Source: a virus
DNA length: 22,055 nt
Strand: one strand, 5' to 3'
IMG/VR virus record: IMGVR_UViG_3300032085_000376
Span: 1 to 22,055 of that record
The notes beneath the pieces are model-generated. The model searched no databases. It had not been told where the DNA came from and worked only from the letters and a program-made list of their open reading frames with translations. Position numbers and translations under genes: made by a program. Below are positions 14,561 to 19,785 of this stretch, piece after piece (positions within the stretch are counted from its first letter, which is position 1; each line of letters starts with the position of its first letter).

Positions 14561-14746
14561 TTAAAACTTACGTTTACTAACAAACTTTTGTAAATCTTTT
14601 TCAACCCAACTGATTTCTTTTTCAATTACTGTGCGTGTCTTAATAAGAAACTTTAGCTTCTCTGAAAAATCAAGACGATCATAGTCAGCAGTTGCTACCA
14701 AAGTAGGAACGCTTGCAACTCTCTTAATCTCTAGTATATTAGACAT
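14561..14746 (-). CDS. Hypothetical helical protein (61 aa)
   Basis: A charged helical protein (contains DRLDFSEKLKFLIKTRTVIE and ends KFVSKRKF). Its ATG lies 8 nt inside the cupin gene's end (ATGTCTAA), a coupled start. The family is unknown. Confidence 0.65.
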   Translation of the reverse strand: MSNILEIKRVASVPTLVATADYDRLDFSEKLKFLIKTRTVIEKEISWVEKDLQKFVSKRKF

Positions 14747-15155
14747 CTTTACCCTCTACGTTTACTCCAAAAATATCCCCGATGGCTTCAGGAAAGAGAT
14801 CAAATTCTTTAGACATCCCACCTACAATATCTCTTTCAATATCATTGAGTGATAGCTCAGACCAATAAACTTCTAGTGCTTTAGTATCACGCCTAGCTCT
14901 AAACATATGATACTCTCCCGCAGGAACTATTGCTACGTCTTCAGCGTATAGAACTGTAACATCTACTAAGTCATAGTCTTTCCACCTGTGTATTTCTAAC
15001 TCACCGTCCTCAACATAGAAAGCATTTATCTTTGACTGGTGGCGATGCTTAGAGCAATGCCCTCCAGCATAAATAAAGATAGAATGCAATTCTATTTGAG
15101 GGCGTTGGATGAGGGGGATCGTTGTCCCCCACACCTTTCCTTCTATTATACTCAT
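14739..15155 (-). CDS. Cupin-fold protein
   Basis: A single-domain cupin of 138 residues. The first motif is GGHCSKHRHQ (H37, H39) followed by FYVEDGELEI, and the second is DVAIVPAGEYHMF (P78, G80, H83). These build a beta barrel with two or three histidine metal ligands, as in sugar-phosphate isomerases and WbuC-like proteins. The glutamate usually found four or five residues after HxH is an asparagine (N44) here, so metal binding may be altered. Substrate is unknown; a sugar or small metabolite would fit the glycan genes elsewhere in the window. Its ATG shares a base with the upstream stop (TAATG). Confidence 0.8.
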   Translation of the reverse strand: MSIIEGKVWGTTIPLIQRPQIELHSIFIYAGGHCSKHRHQSKINAFYVEDGELEIHRWKDYDLVDVTVLYAEDVAIVPAGEYHMFRARRDTKALEVYWSELSLNDIERDIVGGMSKEFDLFPEAIGDIFGVNVEGKDV

Positions 15156-15319
15156 TAATCTTTACTCATTTCTTCATTCATATTTAAGAACCCATTGATA
15201 TCTACTATACTTACTTCAGCTATACTACTTACAGTATATCCAGAAAATACTAAAGAAGATATAACATACTCTTGTAGTTCTTCAGGTATATCTTCATGGT
15301 TGTAGTAATTAAAGTACAT
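15155..15319 (-). CDS. Hypothetical acidic protein (54 aa)
   Basis: A 54-codon frame with a strong ribosome site (AAGGAG, about 10 nt before ATG 15319) and an extended -10 promoter just upstream. The product begins MYFNYYNHEDIPEELQEYV and ends GFLNMNEEMSKD; it is acidic and soluble. Its stop shares a base with the cupin start. It probably leads the operon that runs leftward through the cupin. The family is unknown. Confidence 0.7.
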   Translation of the reverse strand: MYFNYYNHEDIPEELQEYVISSLVFSGYTVSSIAEVSIVDINGFLNMNEEMSKD

Positions 15320-15341
15320 AACTTACTATCTCCTTTTCTAC

Positions 15342-15370
15342 ATTATATCACATGTATAATCACAATGCAA
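15342..15370 (-). promoter_or_regulatory. Extended -10 promoter upstream of the 54-aa/cupin operon
   Basis: On the minus strand the -10 is a perfect TATAAT (15342-15347) preceded by TGA, giving the extended form TGnTATAAT. A weak -35 (TTGCAT, 15365-15370) lies 17 nt upstream. It falls in the 57-nt gap after the DUF932 gene, the right place to restart transcription. Confidence 0.6.
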
Positions 15371-15376
15371 CTATAA

Positions 15377-16315
15377 TTATGCAGCCTCCAACTCTAACCA
15401 AGCAGGTGATACTAACATTTTCTTTACAGCATCTTCACGAAACACCCTTTTGTTGTGATCACCAGCCTTTTTAGCGGCGAGGTGGATGACGCTGGAGGTA
15501 TGAGTGGACCACCCAGTAGCAGCTTGATAGGCTGTCCATAGTGATCCCTTCATTTGTGTACCATACTTCTCATACAATCCCTTGCCATGTACGTGACGGT
15601 TCTCATTGTCAAAAGTTTTCATAAGATTAGATAGCACAACTTTATTTGGTACATTCTTACGCTTAATATTATTAATCTTCTTGGCTAATGTATTACTAAA
15701 TAATGATATAGCATCATCTCTACTAAGCTCAGTATTGTACCATCCCTTCATCTTTGTCAGCCCCTCACCAGAGACATACTCAGATGCTGCCCTGATCTTG
15801 GCACCAAATGACGTAACATTGAAGCCCTTGGTGTGCCTACCGTACACATAGGCCAGCTTATCACCACTGACTAAGGTGTTGAAACAGAATGTCCTGAAGA
15901 GGCCCATCATACCGTTGTTTGCCCATGTCCTGTTATGGCTGGTGCGGAAGACAAACTGTGGCACCACTGGACCTAATCCATCTATGTCCTTTGCATGGGC
16001 AGGGAACTTGGCAATCAACTCCATCCTTGCACCGCTGTCGTAGGTGTTGGTAGTAAATTCAGCATCAGTCAGGTCCAGCCCCGCTAGGTTGAGTGCCTCT
16101 TCGATCTGATCTACAATAGTAAGATACTGCGTAGGCTCATAGCTATCTGATACAATAGCCAGTGGCTCCATAGTATCTACACGACGCAGACCTACACCAA
16201 TGTCGTTTGGAATATCATAAATGCCCATACCTGCTGGACTGTGGGCTGGTATGTCTTGAGCTAGGGTAAATTTCTCTACTTGAAAGTTTAGTTTATCATG
16301 GTCAAACATATTCAT
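15377..16315 (-). CDS. DUF932 family (phage/plasmid-like) protein
   Basis: This 312-residue protein has the layout of DUF932 proteins, which are common in phages and plasmids and have no settled function: an N-terminal GIYDIPNDIGVGLRR segment, the central TIVDQIEEALNLAG, then FRTSHNRTWANNGMMGLFRTFCFN, and a helical C-terminal half with AYQAATGWSTH. Some relatives lie beside recombination or defence functions, but this does not give a role. The length is normal for the family. The start at ATG 16315 overlaps the stop of a 54-residue gene by 4 nt. Confidence 0.85.
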   Translation of the reverse strand: MNMFDHDKLNFQVEKFTLAQDIPAHSPAGMGIYDIPNDIGVGLRRVDTMEPLAIVSDSYEPTQYLTIVDQIEEALNLAGLDLTDAEFTTNTYDSGARMELIAKFPAHAKDIDGLGPVVPQFVFRTSHNRTWANNGMMGLFRTFCFNTLVSGDKLAYVYGRHTKGFNVTSFGAKIRAASEYVSGEGLTKMKGWYNTELSRDDAISLFSNTLAKKINNIKRKNVPNKVVLSNLMKTFDNENRHVHGKGLYEKYGTQMKGSLWTAYQAATGWSTHTSSVIHLAAKKAGDHNKRVFREDAVKKMLVSPAWLELEAA

Positions 16316-16476
16316 TCTCCTGTTTCTAGGGTAATAGGTGCATCATTGTCATGGAAGCATGTGAGTTTAAGTTTCTCTCCATCAGATGTTGTTACTTCTA
16401 CATTTATTATTCCAAATGTTTCCATGTCTGTTTTAGATATAACAATAGAACTTACGCTGTACATTGTACTTCTCAT
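16312..16476 (-). CDS. Hypothetical protein (54 aa)
   Basis: A 54-codon frame starts at ATG 16476 with AAGGA 8 nt upstream and ends in an ATGA overlap with the DUF932 gene. The product looks beta-rich (contains FGIINVEVTTSDGEKLKLTC) and is soluble. Hairpin copy A stands 27 nt before its ATG. The family is unknown. Confidence 0.65.
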   Translation of the reverse strand: MRSTMYSVSSIVISKTDMETFGIINVEVTTSDGEKLKLTCFHDNDAPITLETGE

Positions 16477-16503
16477 TGTATTCGTCCTTATATCTTCTAA
16501 TTA

Positions 16504-16542
16504 AAGTAACTTAGTATCGTAAGATACTCTACTAAGTAACTT
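16504..16542. repeat. Junction hairpin, copy A
   Basis: Left arm 16504-16516 and right arm 16530-16542 pair over 8 bp next to the loop (ending in TAGTA/TACTA), then one mismatch, then 4 bp. The 13-nt loop is TCGTAAGATACTC, identical to copy E. Its outer edge meets the stop codon of the 71-residue gene (16541-16543). The loop side can also fold as AGTATC-GTAA-GATACT. Confidence 0.8.
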
Positions 16543-16756
16543 AAATTAGTAGTAATTCCTCAGTTGTTTTAAGCTGGCTCATGGCTATATCAAAAGCTGT
16601 ATCTGGGCCTAGCTCATACCTTGTTGCTGTTAAAATAAAAGGTCGTTCTTCATTATCTACATACGTACTTACTGACCTTAAAGTTTTTTTATTCCACATG
16701 ATTTTAATTTCATGTCCTCTTATTTCTTTTTCTACAAAAGTTATTCTATCAGTCAT
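16541..16756 (-). CDS. Hypothetical protein (71 aa)
   Basis: A small protein (begins MTDRITFVEKEIRGHEIKIM, ends KTTEELLLI), probably alpha/beta. Its ATG overlaps the preceding zinc-finger gene's stop by 4 nt. Its stop forms the edge of hairpin copy A. The family is unknown. Confidence 0.65.
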   Translation of the reverse strand: MTDRITFVEKEIRGHEIKIMWNKKTLRSVSTYVDNEERPFILTATRYELGPDTAFDIAMSQLKTTEELLLI

Positions 16757-16965
16757 CGGTCATCTCCATCTTTCAGTGTTATACTAATAGTATTGAAGAA
16801 ATCATCTTCAACTTCTTCAACTGTATCATAATGATAGTTGGATTCATACCACTGTACTTCACCTACACCCTCACATTCATTGCACATATCAGGTTTTGTA
16901 GTATACCCATATAATTCACCTTGTCCAGCACAATATTCACATTCTTGAACAATAACCCACGTCAT
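16753..16965 (-). CDS. Zinc-ribbon protein with two CxxCxGxG-type motifs
   Basis: Two DnaJ-like zinc motifs are clear: CEYCAGQGE (C9, C12) and CNECEGVGE (C28, C31), with 15 residues between. One zinc ion would be held by the four cysteines. The C-terminal half is acidic. Such small zinc proteins in phages may act as chaperone-like or nucleic-acid-binding factors; the role here is not known. The ATG at 16965 has a good ribosome site (AGAGAGG). Confidence 0.75.
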   Translation of the reverse strand: MTWVIVQECEYCAGQGELYGYTTKPDMCNECEGVGEVQWYESNYHYDTVEEVEDDFFNTISITLKDGDDR

Positions 16966-16983
16966 CTTATTACCTCTCTTTCC

Positions 16984-17295
16984 TTATCTTAGTGCTGCAA
17001 TTAATCTAGCCTTAACCTTTTGTTTGTATGGTACTCTCTCAATCTTTTCATTGAAAGCCAATGACTTATCATAATAATTATTTATTCTTTGAGGATAAAC
17101 ATATTCTCTATTGTTTGGTATACACATACCAGCCCTTTTCTTAATACCTATTACAGCATTCTTTGTAAGTAAAGTTTTTAATTTACCCCTACATAATCTA
17201 TTGGCTTCAACTGCTACTTGATTTGCAGTCAAATTCTTTTTAAAAAGATCCAGAACTATTTGTTTTGTCTCTTGTTTGTGCGGTACTATAAACAT
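16984..17295 (-). CDS. GcrA-like helix-turn-helix protein
   Basis: Residues about 12-60 resemble the N-terminal DNA-binding part of GcrA, the alphaproteobacterial cell-cycle regulator that recruits sigma70 polymerase: a leading helix (VLDLFKKNLTANQVAVE) and the segment LTKNAVIGIKKRAGM (43-57), close to the GcrA TRNAVIG(K)xxRLG signature. The rest is basic and differs from GcrA. At 103 residues it is shorter than typical GcrA, whose C-terminal polymerase-binding domain is not seen. It could redirect host transcription or simply bind DNA. The match is by eye and a different HTH family is possible. Confidence 0.55.
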   Translation of the reverse strand: MFIVPHKQETKQIVLDLFKKNLTANQVAVEANRLCRGKLKTLLTKNAVIGIKKRAGMCIPNNREYVYPQRINNYYDKSLAFNEKIERVPYKQKVKARLIAALR

Positions 17296-17310
17296 TATCC
17301 AACTCTTTCA

Positions 17311-17916
17311 CTATACAGTCTCATTGTTTAAATCTCCCATTAAGTACGTTACATGGCAACGTGATACATGCTCACCATCATCATATCTTTTAGGATATAA
17401 GTCAGCAATAAAATTGCACCAGCTATCCCATAGGTATTCACAGCCACCTAAATCTTCTAATGTTTTCAAGCACAACTCAGCTTTTCTTAAAGCTGTATCA
17501 TAGCCTAGTTTCTTTGGTAGTTTGAATGTATTAGGTGAAAGTCCAAATCTTTTTAAGTTGTGAACGTCTAAACATCCAGCCTCACCTATACATAGTTGTA
17601 ATATAAATCCAGCTTTAGGTAAACCTATACCATCAATAGCGGCTACATTTAATAGTTTAACTGCTAAAGGCATGGTCTTATCGTGGATAGTTTTATACAG
17701 TTCAGCCTTATGCTTAGTAGCATATGTTATGGTATCAGCCTTACTACCCCAAGCGTATTTACTTTCAATACCTTCACTTTTCATAGAGTTAAATACAGTA
17801 GGCACTGTGTAAAATCTTTGTTGAATAGTAGAAGATACAAACAGTATCACCTCTCGTGTATGGTCAGGACTTTGCAAAGCAAAGGCTGCTATTCTTTTTT
17901 GATGGTTGCCAAACAT
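17311..17916 (-). CDS. Helix-hairpin-helix, DNA-glycosylase-like protein
   Basis: In this 201-residue protein the segment from about 88 to 125 reads like the HhH-GPD core of DNA glycosylases: DGIGLPKAGFILQLC (HhH hairpin with K101) and then CLDVHNLKRFGL, where D117 is in the place of the catalytic aspartate in the family's D-x-H-x-x-R pattern. The whole is shorter than MutY or Nth, and no iron-sulfur cysteine cluster is visible. Base excision of modified or damaged DNA is possible, but a non-enzymatic DNA-binding role is equally open. It has a good ribosome site (AAAGGAA), placed just after hairpin copy B. Confidence 0.6.
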   Translation of the reverse strand: MFGNHQKRIAAFALQSPDHTREVILFVSSTIQQRFYTVPTVFNSMKSEGIESKYAWGSKADTITYATKHKAELYKTIHDKTMPLAVKLLNVAAIDGIGLPKAGFILQLCIGEAGCLDVHNLKRFGLSPNTFKLPKKLGYDTALRKAELCLKTLEDLGGCEYLWDSWCNFIADLYPKRYDDGEHVSRCHVTYLMGDLNNETV

Positions 17917-17937
17917 ATTCTAATTCCTTTAATTAAC

Positions 17938-17971
17938 GCCCCGTAGTATCGTAAAAACTCTACTACGGGGC
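17938..17971. repeat. Junction hairpin, copy B
   Basis: Arms GCCCCGTAGTA (17938-17948) and TACTACGGGGC (17961-17971) pair perfectly over 11 bp around a 12-nt loop (TCGTAAAAACTC). Flanking TTAATTAA sequences (17929-17936 and 17975-17982) could extend the stem. In the leftward mRNA it begins 7 nt after the stop of the 62-residue gene and ends 21 nt before the ATG at 17916. Confidence 0.9.
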
Positions 17972-17978
17972 TTATTAA

Positions 17979-18167
17979 TTAACTTTTAATACTAAACACT
18001 GGGTTAGCTGTCTCACCAAACCTGTTAGCATTAAAAACTTTCATGTATAGGCTACGCTTTCTGAAGTGAATGCCTAAGAAACTTTTCCCAAGGCTAAAGC
18101 CATACCTGTTTTGTACTAGACGTGCCTTAGTTGATTTACCTAGTCCGGTTTTGTTAATAAGTTGCAT
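17979..18167 (-). CDS. Hypothetical basic protein (62 aa)
   Basis: A strongly basic protein (begins MQLINKTGLGKSTKARLVQN; contains FRKRSLYMKVF). Its ATG shares a base with the stop of the 70-residue gene (TAATG), so both are translated together. No family is recognised. Confidence 0.65.
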   Translation of the reverse strand: MQLINKTGLGKSTKARLVQNRYGFSLGKSFLGIHFRKRSLYMKVFNANRFGETANPVFSIKS

Positions 18168-18379
18168 TAGTTTGCCCTCTGTGATGTTGCGGTGCCTTCA
18201 GGTAAGGCATCAGCGTTCTTAATGACTTTGAAAAACTCGTTACCGTTCTTTGCCAAGCCACGTATTCTGATAGCGTTGCCAGCCTCTACAGCAGCCTTGA
18301 ATAGGCTGTTATCACCCTTTTCCTTTTGTTTTATTTCTACCCATTTCTTATCTTGGTAAACGTCAAATGCTTTAGACAT
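18167..18379 (-). CDS. Hypothetical protein (70 aa)
   Basis: A soluble basic protein (begins MSKAFDVYQDKKWVEIKQK; contains AIRIRGLAKNGNEFFKVIKN). The ATG has a good ribosome site (AAAGAGG). It follows a leader with two hairpins (18404-18422 and copy C). The family is unknown. Confidence 0.65.
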   Translation of the reverse strand: MSKAFDVYQDKKWVEIKQKEKGDNSLFKAAVEAGNAIRIRGLAKNGNEFFKVIKNADALPEGTATSQRAN

Positions 18380-18403
18380 GTGTAACCTCTTTGGTCGTTG
18401 TAT

Positions 18404-18422
18404 GCTGCTACACCCTAGCAGC
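18404..18422. repeat. Perfect 7-bp hairpin in the leader of the 70-aa gene
   Basis: GCTGCTA (18404-18410) and TAGCAGC (18416-18422) pair around a 5-nt loop (CACCC). It lies 24 nt upstream of ATG 18379 and 30 nt downstream, in mRNA sense, of junction hairpin copy C. It does not share that family's motifs and has no U-tract. Confidence 0.7.
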
Positions 18423-18452
18423 GTGGGCTAGATAATTCATACCTAATAGATA

Positions 18453-18483
18453 CCCTTTAGTATCACTATGTTCTACTAAAGGG
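18453..18483. repeat. Junction hairpin, copy C
   Basis: CCCTTTAGTA (18453-18462) and TACTAAAGGG (18474-18483) pair perfectly over 10 bp around the 11-nt loop TCACTATGTTC, the same loop as copy D. It lies between the 72-residue and 70-residue genes, 25 nt after the stop of the first. Confidence 0.9.
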
Positions 18484-18508
18484 CATCAATTAGCCATCAA
18501 TTTTATTC

Positions 18509-18727
18509 TCATGTTATCCAATCCAATGCGCCATTGAGATACTGATTCATCTCTTTACCTGACATGCGTGGTGTTGCATGGTGTGAACCTTTATAGTTTA
18601 CCAAACAATAACCTCCATAGCATTCAGCATAATCTAAATTCACATAAGAAGATTCATGCAACTTCAACTTAGCATTAAGTTGATCTAATTTAGCCTGTAA
18701 AGTTTTCTTTGTGATACGATTAGTCAT
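18509..18727 (-). CDS. Hypothetical protein (72 aa)
   Basis: A small protein whose N-terminal helix (KKTLQAKLDQLNAKLKL) is followed by a compact segment with AECYGGYCLVNYKGSHH and a C-terminal helix with MSGKEMNQYLNGALDWI. This layout (helix, GGY strand, helix) occurs in small phage hypothetical proteins. AAGGA precedes ATG 18727. The role is unknown. Confidence 0.65.
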   Translation of the reverse strand: MTNRITKKTLQAKLDQLNAKLKLHESSYVNLDYAECYGGYCLVNYKGSHHATPRMSGKEMNQYLNGALDWIT

Positions 18728-18731
18728 GTTA

Positions 18732-18923
18732 TTATCCTTTGTAAGATGTAATGTAGTCTAGGCAAGCTATGCAAGCTGTTATGATAACAGCACCTATAAC
18801 AATAAGCAATGTTGATATATAAATATCAAAGGGCAATAGAATGCCGCTGACTATTAAGAATAGTGCTACTAACATTCCGAATACCGTAACTGCTAATAGA
18901 ATAGTATTTCTAACAAGTGTCAT
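18732..18923 (-). CDS. Small membrane protein, two membrane spans (63 aa)
   Basis: Two hydrophobic segments at about residues 7-30 and 35-55 with a short turn between suggest a helical hairpin in the inner membrane. The tail (DYITSYKG) is polar. It is not in a lysis position and lacks holin features that I could point to, though a small phage membrane protein of this kind could be one. AAAGG precedes ATG 18923, right after junction hairpin copy D. Confidence 0.65.
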   Translation of the reverse strand: MTLVRNTILLAVTVFGMLVALFLIVSGILLPFDIYISTLLIVIGAVIITACIACLDYITSYKG

Positions 18924-18946
18924 GTCAATTACCTTTCTTAATTAAC

Positions 18947-18979
18947 GCCCTGTAGTATCACTATGTTCTACTACAGGGC
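18947..18979. repeat. Junction hairpin, copy D
   Basis: GCCCTGTAGTA (18947-18957) and TACTACAGGGC (18969-18979) pair perfectly over 11 bp around the loop TCACTATGTTC. Compared with copy B one base pair differs on both arms (C-G becomes T-A), a compensating change. It lies 6 nt after the stop of the 57-residue gene and 23 nt before ATG 18923. Confidence 0.9.
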
Positions 18980-18985
18980 TAATAA

Positions 18986-19159
18986 TTAACTTCCAAAAAC
19001 CTGATATCTTACTTCGTCGCAATCGTCATGAGTTGACACGTAAAAACCTTTTTGGGTGTACAAGTCAACTCCAGTTCCTCCTGTGGAGGGATAAGCAATC
19101 AGCCCATCAGTTGCCATATCAAGCTCTGCTTGGAGGTAGGTTATGTCGTTGATCTTCAT
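18986..19159 (-). CDS. Hypothetical protein, first gene of the leftward operon (57 aa)
   Basis: A 57-codon frame from ATG 19159 (CGGAG, about 8 nt upstream) to TAA 18986. The product begins MKINDITYLQAELDMATDG and contains GGTGVDLYTQKGFYVS; it is acidic and soluble. It is the last leftward gene before the divergent region, so it is probably the first transcribed. Copy E lies in its leader and copy D follows its stop. The family is unknown. Confidence 0.65.
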   Translation of the reverse strand: MKINDITYLQAELDMATDGLIAYPSTGGTGVDLYTQKGFYVSTHDDCDEVRYQVFGS

Positions 19160-19205
19160 GGTAAAACTCCGTTGGTTGAGGTTGGTAGTTATAATCTAAT
19201 TAATC

Positions 19206-19236
19206 TCTTTAGTATCGTAAGATACTCTACTAAAGA
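19206..19236. repeat. Junction hairpin, copy E
   Basis: TCTTTAGTA (19206-19214) and TACTAAAGA (19228-19236) pair over 9 bp around the loop TCGTAAGATACTC, identical to copy A. AT-rich flanks with ATTAAT on both sides resemble the other copies. It lies in the leader of the 57-residue gene. Confidence 0.8.
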
Positions 19237-19378
19237 TATTAATTAGTATATCGTCTCTGCTTTGTCAAGCCTCTCGTCAAAATGCTTTGCATTTCGTCAC
19301 GGCACCTTTGGTGCTTGACATGGTGCAATGTGTTGGATTGTGTAACAATCACAACGACTTAGCATGGTTTGCCAAGAG

Positions 19379-19435
19379 TTTACGTAGTAAGCCAATCTGC
19401 CATACCATCCCTCTTCGGGATGATTTACGTAGTAA
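19379..19435. repeat. Direct repeat TTTACGTAGTAA, two copies
   Basis: The 12-mer occurs at 19379-19390 and 19424-19435, 45 bp apart, and includes the partly palindromic TTAC-GTA-GTAA. Between the copies is the hairpin CATCCC-TCTTC-GGGATG (19406-19422). A protein-binding site (iteron-like or operator) is possible. Confidence 0.6.
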
Positions 19436-19474
19436 CTGTGACAAATTTGCAACAGTTTGGCTGAAGTTTCCTTA

Positions 19475-19525
19475 CTAACTCTTTGTAAAGTCTTCGTAAG
19501 AACTTAGACTTTACTACAGAGTTAG
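19475..19525. repeat. Long compound hairpin, probable distant relative (copy F) of the junction hairpins
   Basis: CTAACTCT (19475-19482) pairs with AGAGTTAG (19518-19525), and inside it TAAAGTCT (19486-19493) pairs with AGACTTTA (19506-19513), with a small TTG/CTAC internal loop. The 12-nt end loop TCGTAAGAACTT shares TCGTAAGA with the loops of copies A and E, which is why I group it with them. Confidence 0.75.
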
Positions 19526-19529
19526 ATAG

Positions 19530-19546
19530 GGACTCCTACGGAGTCC
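19530..19546. repeat. Perfect 7-bp hairpin
   Basis: GGACTCC (19530-19536) and GGAGTCC (19540-19546) pair around a TAC loop. It follows copy F by 4 nt. There is no U-tract after it on either strand. Confidence 0.7.
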
Positions 19547-19749
19547 TATGTGACACATCGTCGCACTATGTAGTGGGGGTAGGGGGAAAAACGCACCCGC
19601 ATGTATATATATATATAACACCTATGACATATATTTAGAAAATAACTCGGACTTCTAATCAAAATAAAAATGGCTGCGGCTGTAAAGTACGATCTGCGCC
19701 TATTAAGTTACTTTAATATATATTATTTATATTTATTTTAACTTTATAG

Positions 19750-19778
19750 TTGTACTATAGAATTATATAGTGTATAAT
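19750..19778 (+). promoter_or_regulatory. Promoter of the terminase gene, nearly leaderless
   Basis: A perfect -10 box TATAAT (19773-19778) lies 7 nt before the terminase ATG (19786); a weak -35 (TTGTAC, 19750-19755) is 17 nt upstream. The spacer contains ACTATA/TATAGT arms. Transcription would begin at or within a base or two of the ATG, and no ribosome site is present, so the mRNA may be leaderless. Confidence 0.6.
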
Positions 19779-19785
19779 AGTAACT

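Larger units (their letters stand above)
19160..19785. other. Divergent non-coding region with many short hairpins (control region or origin candidate)
   Basis: No credible gene is present in these 626 bases, which separate the leftward and rightward operons. The half next to the leftward genes holds hairpin copy E, a TGTCAAGC/GCTTGACA inverted pair (19263-19270, 19313-19320), small perfect hairpins at 19280-19294, 19302-19314, 19336-19350 and 19406-19422, a direct repeat and a long compound hairpin (19475-19525). Further right come a 7-bp hairpin (19530-19546), two G5 runs (19575-19586) and a TA repeat (19604-19617). The last 150 bases are very AT-rich and contain the terminase promoter. Such a layout would suit an origin of replication or a transcription switch, but there is no direct proof. 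Confidence 0.6.

Noticed and set aside
14876-14893. TTTAGTATCAC inside the cupin gene as another junction-hairpin copy
   Set aside because: The matching right arm TACTAAA is absent, so no hairpin forms.
17938-17971. Junction hairpins as Rho-independent terminators
   Set aside because: No U-rich tract follows the stems on either strand, and most are followed closely by a ribosome site.
18732-18923. Calling the two-span membrane protein a holin
   Set aside because: There is no endolysin or spanin next to it and it lies in the leftward small-gene block.
19245-19268. TTGACA and TATACT on the minus strand before the leftward operon
   Set aside because: The spacer is only 12 nt, too short for sigma70. 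The real leftward promoter is not identified.
19315-19343. TTGACA on the plus strand as a promoter
   Set aside because: The hexamer 17 nt downstream is TTGTGT, a poor -10 box, and no gene starts nearby.
19379-19460. tRNA-like gene among the hairpins
   Set aside because: No T-loop (GGTTCGA) or acceptor stem could be found, so the hairpins do not form a tRNA.
19052-19478. Plus-strand frames at 19052-19246 and 19287-19478
   Set aside because: No ribosome site and no protein-like pattern; the first overlaps the 57-residue minus gene and the second runs through the hairpin region.
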